Notes under the pieces: generated by a model
What the model saw: only the letters and a program-made list of their open reading frames with translations
Database searches by the model: none
What the model was told of the DNA's origin: nothing
Program-made: the position numbers and the translations under genes
Assembly: GCA_021014325.1 (NCBI GenBank)
Contig: CM037473.1
Location: 10,929,501 to 10,993,500 of the forward strand
Direction: 5' to 3'
Length of the DNA: 64,000 nucleotides
Source: Plazaster borealis
Taxonomy: Eukaryota > Echinodermata > Asteroidea > Forcipulatida > Labidiasteridae
Part shown: positions 25,528 to 37,300 of the stretch, piece after piece
How positions within the stretch are numbered: the first letter of the stretch is position 1
How the letters are laid out: every line of letters begins with the position of its first letter

Positions 25528-25941
25528 CCTAATGTCGTACTGTGTGTGCACTGCAAAGGGTGTGGGTAGGCCTACAGGATAATACTTCAGTTTTGCTAAA
25601 AAGTAAAAGTCTGTGTTAAGTGAGTATTTGTACAAATTGTCCTAGAAAACTGATTTTACTGCGCCAATCAAAAGGAAAGAATGAAACTGCTTCTTAGTAT
25701 TAACTGTTTTTTCTGGTCAAACTAAAGTTGAAAAAAAAATTCCCACAAATATTGTTAACCGTTAAACGGCGCCCTCTTGTGACAGTGCGGTCACCACAAA
25801 GTATCTAACCCGCCACCGGTTGGACCTTGGCTCTCTTCTTCTACTGTCTTCGATTTAACAGGCTGGGAATACAAATTGCTATATGTATAGAGTCTTCGTG
25901 TTATGAACAAGCTTAATTTAAACGAAATTGTTCGTACTTAC

Positions 25942-25966
25942 CTCTCCAATGGCGTAAATTTTGCAT
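25942..25966 (-). CDS. start exon of a small coiled-coil-like protein
   Basis: The minus strand reads ATG, seven more codons (MQNLRHWR) and one base, then a strong donor gtaagtac. A TATA box (TATAAAAG) lies about 40 bases upstream, which would put transcription start roughly 10-15 bases before the ATG. The phase matches the exon at 12,666-12,759, the next credible exon downstream. The resulting intron would be 13.2 kb and contain the 43 bp minisatellite. I do not recognise the product. Confidence 0.45.
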
Positions 25967-26003
25967 CAGAAACCCCGTGCAAGCGCACGACTTTCCCGCG
26001 TGT

Positions 26004-26011
26004 CTTTTATA
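26004..26011 (-). promoter_or_regulatory. TATA box of the small minus-strand gene
   Basis: The minus strand reads TATAAAAG, a full TATA consensus. It sits 38 bases upstream of the candidate start codon at 25,966 in locally CpG-rich sequence (25.75-26.3 kb), unlike the AT-rich surroundings. Confidence 0.45.
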
Positions 26012-26412
26012 AAAACCGCACACTTGCCCCACAGCGGCAGTCGCAATGCACGCTGGTCAACCGTGCCCAGCAATGTGCTTAATAAACTGCCCAAAATATC
26101 AGCATTATTGCACATGGGGATGAGCAGAAACCTCGATCCCAACGTCTGGGTCGACCTTCATCGAGCTCCTGCGGGGGCGGGGCATAAAAAAAATTGCGGG
26201 CGGGGCACAGGATGACTTGGGAGGGGTGGGGTAGGGCAGGGAGGGATGGGGGTGTCGTCCTAGGCGGAGCACAACTCTGGTCCTCCGGGGCGACAATAAA
26301 CCTACCATACACCTTTGAAAGTAATGAATTATATTCCTCCACTGTATTACACCTATGCAAGTAACAATAACTATTAAGAGCAGAAGATGTTTTTTCTCGG
26401 GGATGTGTAGTA

Positions 26413-26571
26413 CTATAGAGGTTTTACAGCTGACGTCACTATAGCCCCGCCTACCGCAACGGCAGCCATCTTGCCGGTCAGGGTTAGGATCTTGCCGCTA
26501 GTCATTGACCGGCAATATGGCGTCTCAAACACAGTCACGTCATAACATCACGTGACTGTAAAACCTCTATT
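26413..26571. mobile_element. palindromic element with tatagaggttttacag arms
   Basis: Arms tatagaggttttacagc and ctgtaaaacctctatt; the interior has gacgtcac and cacgtcat and ttgccggtcagggttagg. It lies about 400 bases upstream of the small-gene TATA box. Confidence 0.7.
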
Positions 26572-27351
26572 AGTAGCCTACGGTCAAAGCCCTCAAAATA
26601 GCACTCACCCAGACGTTCAAAGTGAAAACTTCTTTTTTAAAAGTGCCTTATTTTAATTCTTCCTCATTTGGCAGGTCCAGAAGGAAATGCACCGCACCCC
26701 ATCCCCTGCATCTCTGCTTCAATCAATTGCAACATCATTTATAGGGGCAAGAACTTCAAAAGTAAACATTATTTGCCGTTTGTGATAAATTAATGTTCTT
26801 GTACAAAGCTTGGGGGATATTATTAAGAGCCATATACCATATAACAAAAGACAACCACTCAAAACAAATAAGTTCATTCATACATTCACTTTCATATAAT
26901 TCATTACTATTATTCATAATCATATTTTCACCGGAAAAGCCTCCATTATATGATGGGATTATGGTGTACATTAATTATAGAAAGTATTGCCTACGGCATA
27001 CCCATACAATGTGATGTCCATTTAAACCCCCAAAACTTAGTGGCCACATTATAGAACTTTATCAAACTGCCACCTTGTTTGTGTTGTTCTCTGTGCTTCA
27101 TTCTTGAAAGGGCAAGGGCACAAGGCATTTTCTCCTTTCGAGGGGTGAGAGTTAATCCCGATACAAATGTCTAAAATTAGGATCAACATTTTACAGGGTT
27201 TGTGATGGCATTTCCACCATTTGATAACCCTTGGAGTTATAAATTTCAATGAGCTTCTGTGAACAGTATCCTCGGCACTTAAGAAGTAGATCAACAGGTT
27301 TTAATTATATCTGAAGAAAATAACAGCTATTTTTGTACAACCAGGCAGACA

Positions 27352-27720
27352 TTAAAGGAACATTACAGAATTGGTTTTTTCTAACAAAACAGTGTAAGCA
27401 CTTGATATAATCCACCATATACATAAACTGACAAACCTGTAGAAGTTTGAGATCGATCGGCCATCTGGGTCACAAGAAAATAGTGAAAAACCGATTACAC
27501 ATTAACATGTGTTATACAATGCATGAATAAAACGCTCATGAGCGATAAACTCCAATCGGAAATTAGTTTTATTCATTTCTCATCAAATATGGCATTTCAG
27601 ACAGTAATATTTCTAGGGATGTTTTCTACTATCATCATCATTAGACCAAATAAGTTTTATGTAAATCTGTGATCTTAAAGAACATTATTTTTTATTACCA
27701 GTTCTGTAACGTTCCTTTAA
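27352..27720. mobile_element. TTAA-flanked MITE, family C
   Basis: TTAA flanks with ends aaggaacattacagaattgg and ccagttctgtaacgttcctt. The interior has cgctcatgagcgataaactc. No coding capacity. Confidence 0.82.
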
Positions 27721-28226
27721 AAAAACACTGGATTCAGATAAAAGTCTAAAATTTCTCATCCTTGTCCTTTGTCAAGGACATCTCTATGAGGAAACTGTAA
27801 ATTTCTATTGGAACATTTCAAAGGGCACCAAGGCAATGGCCACAGGCATAGAGGTAATTGCCTTGGTTGCCTTTGTGAAAGAACAGGCCTATATTGCGAT
27901 AACTGATAATGATAAATGTTTCCTTCCCTTTAATTTACATGTCTCTAAAAAATGATAAAACTATATACATGTAAATGTTTTTGAAATTCGTAAAAGTATT
28001 TTCTATTTGTATATTTATGTACATATTACAATACAGCTTTATACATCATGGCAAAAAAATACATGTCCAAATAAACACCACACAATATTCAGTTCATTAC
28101 AGTCCAAATACTTAGATCAAAGTTGAATACACCCGAAGTAAATCACCTTTTTTTAAATAAACATTTTCAATGAGATTTAAATTACAATTACTTCAGGAAA
28201 AAGCACTTAGAGGTTCCATAATTAGG

Positions 28227-28743
28227 CTTGAATTATTTTGAGAAATCCACAAGACCACATGGCTTGTAGCTGAAAATATTTACTGGACCAGAGTTGTTTT
28301 TACAAACCAGAATCAAAATGAGACAAAAACTTTCTACATATTTTAACATAAACTGTTGTCATTTGAACGAGCACTAAGACAAGTAAGGGAAGACACATCT
28401 CATTTGTCTTATAATGAAATATATTTATTAGACTCAAAAGTCAACATTTGAACATAATTTGTTTTAAGATATAGACACAGTGAGGTATTATTATTAATTG
28501 AAAAACACAAGACCACAGGACTTGTCCAGTCATGAGTTTACAGGCAAGCAGCTGATTTCATGAAACTTTACGCAACTGCGTAAGTCCACTTGCGCAACAT
28601 TTATTGCGTAAGTTGTGCACCACTACTACAAGAAATCGTGCACACGTGGATATACGCAGTTGCGTAAAGTTTCGTGAAATCGGCTGCTGGCACTAAAATC
28701 ATTCGCCTTGGGCTTGAGGTCAAGGGTCAATTTCAAGCCATAT
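28227..28743. mobile_element. family G element with a nested palindrome
   Basis: Ends taggcttgaattattttgag and gtcaatttcaagccatat. The continuity catgagtttac/ggcactaaaatc is broken by a palindrome at 28,548-28,688 with arms gcagctgatttcatgaaact. A single-sided family G fragment lies at 37,379-37,470. Confidence 0.65.
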
Positions 28744-29660
28744 GATTATTCTCATAATGATCTGGTGGATATCAATTACATCATGCCCTTTAAGACTGCC
28801 TCTGCTTTAAAAATTAAATAATTTTAATAATTTTAATTTATTTTCAATGAGGATGTGAAATGGATACTGCTCTTGTTAAATAGCACAACAATGAAATGAA
28901 CACACCAATAAAAATACTCTGAGCTGACAATCCAACACCAATAATCAAATAATAGTTACCCTTCTTCGACTCGAACATAAAAAGAAAATCATAATAACAT
29001 TTATTTTAAACAAATATTAAAAACAAATTTTTATCATTATTTATGATCATTGTTTGATATCCACATTGGCAATTATTAAGAGTTTTTGGGGCTAATAAAA
29101 AGAGGGAAATGTTTTCACCCTTTGGGTATCAATTCCTAGATTTACAAATGTTTATTATTTTTGTCAAAATGCTCAAATGAATGTCTGTTTGTGACTGGCA
29201 GTTAGGCCTACAACTGGCACAAATTTGTCTTTTAATTATAATGCTTTACTACATGATGAAACACTGACAGCTAGAAAAGCACATACATAAACATAATTTT
29301 AAAAAATTAAAAAATTTTGAGCTTGTCAAAAACAGGTTTGTTTCAGCATTTATTTTGATCTTTCATAATAAACACTTAAAGTAATAACTATTCCGGTATA
29401 CATATAATAACAGGTGGTTTTCAGAGGTGGATGTAGGGGGGCAGGTGGGAGTGGTGTATACAGCACAGGCCTCCAATTTATGATGATTTTTACTTGACCC
29501 AAAGCAATCAGAGACATATCAATTTGTAAGTGCTCCTTGTCAAGCGTACACACACACACTGATTCTCCTGCTATGGGAATTGCCATCAAAAACTGCGACC
29601 TTTGTGATTTAATGTACACAACTGAAAAAAGGAAAATCACTTTGACTTCTTAAAAGAATG
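28744..29660. other. AT-rich stretch without a supported gene
   Basis: No exon with both splice sites and an open frame was found on either strand. Confidence 0.45.
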
Positions 29661-29663
29661 CAA

Positions 29664-29880
29664 CAAATAGTTAATGGTGTTTCGACCCTAGCAGAGTCTT
29701 CCTCAAAGGCTAAATGACAACACAACGCACACATAAACAGATATACAAGCGAACCTGTTTCTGTTTGTATGCCTGTTTATGTGTGTGTTGTGTTGTCATT
29801 TAGCCTTCGAGAAAGACTCTGCTAGGGTCAAAACGTCAGGCCATTAACTATTTTTTGCATTTCAAGCTTTTGGTTGGTAA
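29664..29880. mobile_element. foldback element with gagaaagactctgctagggt arms
   Basis: Arms ttcgaccctagcagagtctt and gaaagactctgctagggtc enclose cacacataaacagatatac and its complement. Single arms recur at 14,164-14,270, 34,860-34,945 and 46,720-46,860. Confidence 0.7.
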
Positions 29881-30392
29881 GCAGTTTGCAACAGCTAATT
29901 CTATTTTCTTAAAAGAATATAAGGAAGACAAGATAATTCTACATCACAATGATGTAAAATATTTAGAAAAAGCAGTTACTTTCTGATGTTTAATGTTGTA
30001 CTAGAAGAAGTTATCACGAATTTTAAAGAAGAGTTGTTCTGGTCGACCTTGTTATCAAAAAAGTATTCTGATTGGACCTTAGGCTCATACTTTTAGGATT
30101 GAAGAAGATGATCGCCAATCATAATCCTGCTTACATACGTTGTGAGCATTCAAGTTGTGCGTACGGTAATCACTCCCTTCCCAACAGTCTGCGTTCTTCT
30201 AACACATTTTGTTACAATCACACAACATACAAAATTGAGTGAAATCACGTTAAATAAATAAGAGCGGTTTTGGCCATAAACAAATCGATATGACTCATAC
30301 AAACACCTCATGTTTTTTTGACCACAGAGGCTGAAATTGCATTGTAAGAGCATTTTCATCTTCAAAGCTGAAGGACAGAAACATAATGGCAA

Positions 30393-31048
30393 GCTAAGGC
30401 CCCCCCCCCTAAAAAAAATCTTTTAAACAAATTGTTTGTTTTTCCTATAGTCCGACCGACCGTCATTTGTGTCGCGACCGACATTCCTCTTTTTTTTCTT
30501 CTTTCTTTTCCAAAAGTTTTCATTAAAACTCTCCAAAAACAAATTGGTCAACAAATGTTGAAACAGGAATAAACTATAATGTAATATAAAGCAGTTTACC
30601 AACTCAAGGTGTTTATACATTCCCAACTCTTATTCTGGTGAAATTTCAGTACTGCAGAAGTGCTATGCACTCATCAGCTAGTAGCTCCGGTAAAGCATTC
30701 ATCTCAACATCAACAGCATAAATTCTTGTTTAGTTGAACAGTTGTTAGTATTAATATACTATTCAAAGACATTTAATAAAAGAGTTCAACACAGTGAAAG
30801 TGTTGTGTTTTGTGTTAGGACTTAATATTTTAATACCAAAGGGTTAATATTCCTTGAGGCAGAACCGATCTGCAACCGTTTGCGCTTTATAAATCTCTCT
30901 TTATTATTATCTTTATTATTATATTCCCAAATACAATATCCATATTAACAAAAAATTAAAAAAATCGACCGACAGCCCCTACCTTTTGAGGACCCTCTAT
31001 GGACAAACAAACAAACAAACAAAATTTATGGGGGGGGCCTAAGCTACA
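30393..31048. mobile_element. foldback-ended element downstream of TMEM116
   Basis: Ends aaggcccccccccctaa and atggggggggcctaagct, with accgaccg-type subterminal repeats and aaacaaac tracts. A SINE-like (tta)n tail at 30,895-30,930 offers AATAAA signals on the minus strand that could serve as the TMEM116 poly(A) site. Confidence 0.6.
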
Positions 31049-31114
31049 TTTCATAACTATCCTCTGACAAATAGGAACCGCCATAACTTGTGTATGATGC
31101 ACACGGCCACTGGA

Positions 31115-31369
31115 TCAATATGTATTACTCCTAGCCTCAATCAGCATAGGAGGAGCGCTGGGTATTGATGCATCCTCAGAGAAATCGGAAGCAGCCGACT
31201 GACTAATAGGGGTTATCGAAGTAGTCGGGAATTTGGCAGTGCCATAAACACGATACGTCTGCTTTAATATTGGCTTCATGTCTTGTGGGGACTTGGCCAT
31301 CCTGAAGCTGGTTCTAGTCCAGCCATAGACCATACAGTTGAGAAAGCCTTGACTCGGTGCTGTTACTCC
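31115..31369 (-). CDS. TMEM116: TMEM116 coding exon 12 (TM7, C-terminal tail, stop)
   Basis: Acceptor ttttcag, 84 codons plus stop. It begins [19 protein letters not shown], the most conserved stretch of the TMEM116 family, and ends with a Ser/Pro-rich cytoplasmic tail ([17 protein letters not shown]). Confidence 0.9.
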   Translation of the reverse strand, partial: GVTAPSQGFLNCMVYGWTRTSFRMAKSPQDMKPILKQTYRVYGTAKFPTTSITPISQSAASDFSEDASIPSAPPMLIEARSNTY

Positions 31370-34300
31370 CTGAAAACATAATCGGTAACAAAACAATTAA
31401 AAAGACAGAAAAATAAAAATTCCCCCGGAAAGTGAACATTTCAGTGAAATAGATAGTCAAGAAAATAAACGCATAGTCAACTCTCGTTATAACAAGATCG
31501 CTGGGACTGGCCAAATCTCTTTATAAGAGGACACAAAACAAAGAAACACAAAGCAGAAAATGAGATTCGGGAATTCAAAATGAACCCTTTATAAGCAAAA
31601 CCTCTTTATGACAGTGCTCTATGACTGTATAATAAGTATTTGTTACAAGCCTGGAAATTATATCTGGTGTAGTGGAAAATCTTAGGGTATATCAGAATGA
31701 TTATGAGGGCATCGATGCCAAGAACAGGGCTATGGCGGTCATTGCCTTTGGGCCGTTAGTGATATTTTAAGACAAGGGGCTTTTTCCAAACCTCGACTTA
31801 GGCTCCGTGCAAAATGTACACTGTCCCAAAATTGCTGATGGAGCCCAAGCCGGGGCCAGAGCCCAAGCCGGGGCCAGAGCCCAAGCCGGGGCCAGAGCCC
31901 AAGCCGGGGCCAGAGCCCAAGCCGGGGCCAGAGCCCAAGCCGGGGCCAGAGCCCAAGCCGGGGCCAGAGCCCAAGCCGGGGCCAGAGCCCAAGCCGGGGC
32001 CAGAGCCCAAGCCGGGGCCAGAGCCCAAGCCGGGGCCAGAGCCCAAGCCGGGGCCAGAGCCCAAGCCGGGGCCAGAGCCCAAGCCGTGGCCTTGAGCCCA
32101 AGCCGTGGCCTTGAGCCACAAACCAGACTGTACAGGGCTCAAATTTTACGCAGGACCGCAGGCCCGAGGCCAGTGATTTTGGCCTCGGGCCAGTAAACTC
32201 ATGACTGGACAAGTCCGGTGGTCTTGTGTTTTTCAATGACTAAAAGTACCTCATTGTGTAATAAAAAAAAGAAAAATGATGTTCAATGTTGACTTTGAGT
32301 CTGGGTAAATATCTTTCAATTATGTTGGGTATTAAAGCATACTTAATTCTTTAAGACAAAATTAATGAGATATGCTCTTAGCGCTTGTTCAAATAAAAAT
32401 AGTTTACATTTTAATCTGTGTAGAAAGATCTCTCTCTCATCACATTCTGGTCTTGTAAAATAAATGCTGGTCCAGTAAATACTGTAACCTAAAAGCCTTG
32501 TGGATTATTCCCTCTAAATTCGAGCCCTGCAGTACATGTACTTACCTGAAAGACATAAAGCCAGTCATACTCTATCACAGACACTTCATCTTGCCTTAGG
32601 AGGTCCATAATATTTAGAGCTAAAGCTACAACAAGAATGAGCAAGATGGATTGAGTTACATAATTGTAATAAAAACCAGTTTGAGGCTGTCTGTGCCTTT
32701 TTTCACTTGAAACTTTCCAATGTGTGGCTATAAATTAGACTTGATACAAGTCAGACTTGTGTGTTACAATAATGCAGCTCATGTGTACAAGTGTATCTCT
32801 ACACCTAGTGCACAAGTGTAGGTAGTTATAAGAAAAGAAAAAAAACTACTTTTATTTTGAAACTATATCATTAAAGTCAAAAATTTAACACTGTAAATAC
32901 GACAGTTTCAGGTTGAATGGCTTCTAGCCCTAATGTTGGCGGTCTCTATAATGGCTTCTGACTGGCACTCCCAAACAAAGTTACTGACAAAATAGGGAGA
33001 CCGTTAACATTAGGGCTAGAATAGCTCAGTTTGTAGAATGCCCGGCACATTATTCTGTTCAATTCAATTTGTCTTAGTTCAACCATGGAGCAACCCAAAA
33101 CTCTACATTTTACAACTTTTAGAATCCACTAAAAAAACTCATGTCCAACCCATCACTTAGTTCCATCTGTCTGATTTTGAAAGAAAAATTCGTATGTACA
33201 TAAATGTCGTATTAATCATCATTCTGCATAGTAGGTAACGGCAAGTTTCCTCCAGGAGCTGGGATTCAGCTATACTTCTAGTTAGTAAATGTCAAGAAAT
33301 GTCAAGGTGTTGGGCTACACTGCAAGCCAAAAGATTCTGGTGGATTGGATGGAAGGTCCGAGTCCAAATGTCAAGAGGTAAAGGGATCACTAATATACAG
33401 TCTTAAATAGCGCACGAATCTACCAATAAGGTACTCAAGGCACTTGAACAAACATTTTAAGACAGGTTTGTGTAGGTGCTCTGGTGTTCAGCAGCCTCTG
33501 TCAGAAACACTGGGGCAAACCCCTTCTCTTAGCAATAAGTGTAACTGGGTTCTTTTCATGCATTACAAAACACACGGGACCTACAGCTTTTTGTCCCGTC
33601 CAAAGGACGAAGTGATAATGGTCAAGTGTCTTGCTTTAAGGACACAAGACCCGGACTTGAACCCACACTCTGCTGATCTGAAACACCAGAGCTTGAGTCT
33701 AGTGCGCTTGACCGCTCGGCCAAAACACGCCCATCATTCCAGTAAGCCAACTACATTACGTAGCAGAGGGAAATTTGGACCAAGTTACTGTATTTTGAAA
33801 ACTTCACTGAAAGCTTCCTAATTGGTTTGTTAATTTCTGTTGGGGCATACTATTCTATATACAAATTTAATGGGTTTACATGTACATGTACATAAATATA
33901 CAAAGATTCCGCTGTTCATTCAAAATAATTTGGGAAATCCCCATTCCGAAAAACAATCCCCACCTGTTAATTGTTATTAATTGCAATGTAGTTTTGTCAT
34001 AGTGCGATTGCCTCTGAGTCACACGCCTTAAGTAGTCTAGGCATACAGCAATGACCAGAATTGTCTTGGTACAAACGGCTGCCAACTTGATTCCAATCTG
34101 TAACGGCTGTAATTTTATTCCAACCTGAAGCTGAAGAGCCACAGTAACGTTACATGGTCACTTGAGGCTTACTCATACCCACATAACATGGTGACTCATC
34201 AAGTCTCTGCAGTCACATTAAAAGGTGCACTCTTCCAAAAAGGCAATAGTGTCACATATCTTCTGGGTTCTTTTACAAGCATTACACAGCACACAGGACC

Positions 34301-37300
34301 AAAGGCTTTACATCCCATCCAAAGGACGAAGCAATAATGGTTAAGTGTCTTGCTTAAGGACTCAAGTGTCATGACCAGGACTTGAACCCACACTCTGATG
34401 ACCAGAAACACCAGAGCTCGAGTCCGGTGCGCTCGACCGTTCAGCCACGACACGCCTATAGCGTTCACCCTGGCGTTTCTGGCAGTGGCTGCGGAGTGCG
34501 CCACAGCACCTTGTAAACCCTTTTTAGGTGCCACATATATCATGTCTTATATATCATAAAAACTTCAAAACCTGTCTTAAAAAGTGTCTCTCTTTGTTCA
34601 AGCGCCTTGGGCACCTTGTTGGTGGATACTAGTGTTATATAAGACTACATTTTTTTTATATCTTCATAAACTTTGTCTTCAAAATTGGAGGATTAGATAA
34701 TGGTGGTAGACCTTCTATTATTAATTAAGTATGTTTCCTTTATAGGGTTCTTGACACTGAAGGATTGAACAATTTAAACACTAATTCGTCGGAGTATTGG
34801 TTTTAAAATAAAATAGCTGTTGCAAACTATTTACTGACTAACATGACCAGCGGTATAAATGCACACAGTAATAAGCCTCACAGTTTGAACTTTGCAGAGT
34901 CTTTCTCACTGCTAAGGTTGAAACCTCAGGCCATTGCAACTTTTTGCCCTAAAGAAATTTCCAAAGATAAAGGAGAAAGCCAGCAGGGCAAATACGGAAT
35001 GTGAGTCTTACCTGGAGTCCAGCAGACTAAAAAGACAGAAATGTAGAGGGAGATGCGTTTACAGAGATCTATTAAGGCTCGACGCTGCTTGTTTGTCCAA
35101 ACTGTCAAGAAAACAAAATTAATTCTAGTAAGATTTGAAGCTTTTCTTGGTGTTGAGATAAAATAATTTAGAGCCCCTCTATTGCAAGATACACCATTAC
35201 AAAATAGAGGTACAATTATGATAAAGGAAATTAGCTTACAAAGGCAAAGTATTGGTTTTTGGAACTGTTCAATTGTTTTAATCCCATATAAATGTAGACA
35301 ATAAAAATAACCTGTAACAATTTCATTTCAAAAGGTGGCAGCGTTTATCAGATATCGCCGAAAATCTGGAGCGGTTATGTCTACGCAGGAAGAATAATCT
35401 GTAATTGGAATACACAATCTGAGAAAAATTTCATCTCAAAATTTCCTCTTTGTTTAGAAAAAAACTTGGTGATAAAACTGCTAAAAGTTGTTTCAGTAAC
35501 ATTATTTATTACAACCATTTCAACACATTAAAATACATTTTTCACAGTCTAGTTTTATAATTAATTATCTACAGTGATGTTAATGCATATGTTTCCATAG
35601 CCTGCGGATTTGCAGACCAAAATTAGCTCCATGTATATCGGAAAGTTACCATTGGAATGACTTACCATTTTTCTTTGTGAGCTTTCTGTACACTCTGGCT
35701 GATAAAACATAAAACGTCTGGAAAAAAATCAAAACAACAATCTCAATAATCATATAGAATGGTTAATAGGTGAGAGTTGTCACCCAAAGCTAGGGCAGTT
35801 GATGAATTGTTGCCTTTGACTAATTGGCTGAAAATACATAACAAATAGGTGATCAAGAACCCCCCCCCCAAAAAAAAAAAAAAAAAAAAGAAGAAGAAGA
35901 AAGTCCGAACTTGTCTGACCAGAACAACAATATTTAGTTCAAAAAAGAAGAAGAAAAAAACTTAGTTCTTACCACAATAGCAACCATGCTGATTATTAAT
36001 GACGACACAAAGAAGATGGCACCATAATGTTCCCATGACCACGATTCAAATGACCCATCGGTCTGAGAAAAATCAAGAAAAACAGTGCACAACATTGGTT
36101 ACATTGAAAATATATATCAAGTAATAACTAATAATAAAAATAATAACTAGTTTTTTATAAAGCGCTTTATCTACAGATGTCTCAAAGCGCATATAATTAT
36201 TTATTTCCAGACAGGTTTTTGAATTTTTTGAATTATGAGACCCACTTACATGTATGTAATACCTTGTAATGGTTTACAAGGTGCTGCACAAGGGAATAAG
36301 CCACAAGGGAAACTGACTGAGTAAATTATTTTTATAGTTTTGGAGTTGAACAAAGAAAATTTACTAAAGTGGGACTTGACCCTGCGACCTCCGGATTAAC
36401 ATGCAAGTGCTCTACCAACTCAGCTATCTAGCCCTAATGTTGACGGTGTCCCTATTGTCAATATCTTTGTTTGAGGCCAATCAGAAACTGGCACATTTTT
36501 CCGGAGGTCGCAGATTAAAGTCACGCTCCAAAAAAAATTCTTTGATCAACCCAAAATTTGAAAACATGTTCACATTGTGGGGCAGATATTTTTTTAATTT
36601 CAAAATGGCTGCCATTGCTCGTTATTTTTATTCTACCTATATATATTTTTTTTATAAGGACGAATCTGCGACGGCCCTTTAGCCAAATATCTTTCTCATG
36701 GATGCTCATGTTCATGGTTCATGGAGTAAACCAATTACTTTTGATCTCTCGAGTCTAAAAACTGACGTTTGAAAAGACTATTGTGAGTCTGTGAGTCTGA
36801 TGATCGATTTAGCTTAAACTTTCACAGGTTTGTTATTTCATGTAGATGTTGGGGCACATAAAGTGCAGATACTGGTCTTTTACAATTACCAATGTTGTCT
36901 GCGTGGTTTGAATGAATGTGAAAGCATACACAACATCGTTTGTTTGTTGGGTTTTTTAGGGTATTTTAAGAGTGCATTTATTCTGATACATCATGTAAGT
37001 AAGTTTAAGTTTTCAAGATAAAACATCGTGAAAACTAATATCATAATTCATCATGATGTTCCTGAGAAATACGAGCACCCATCACTCCCCTAAATGTTCA
37101 TTTTAGCAACAATTTCACCTTCCAGTTTTGTAGCTCTCCTTCTTTTAGTCTTTATGAAAAAGCCTTTGCTATGGTCGAAACTCAAGGTCTTTTACCCCCT
37201 TATTAGCAGGTTATTTTGGTTGAAAAGCAGATAGCAAGAGCTAATTTGTTTCCCTCCCTGAAAATAATAGCCACCCCGGTCCTACTGCAATGATAATTAC

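Noticed and set aside
25961..26360. Coding frames on both strands in the GC-rich 26 kb region
   Set aside because: They overlap each other and the TATA box, lack splice context, and are explained by local GC richness.
31739..32236. Long open frames on both strands around 32 kb
   Set aside because: They are produced by the stop-free 18 bp repeat inside a TMEM116 intron.
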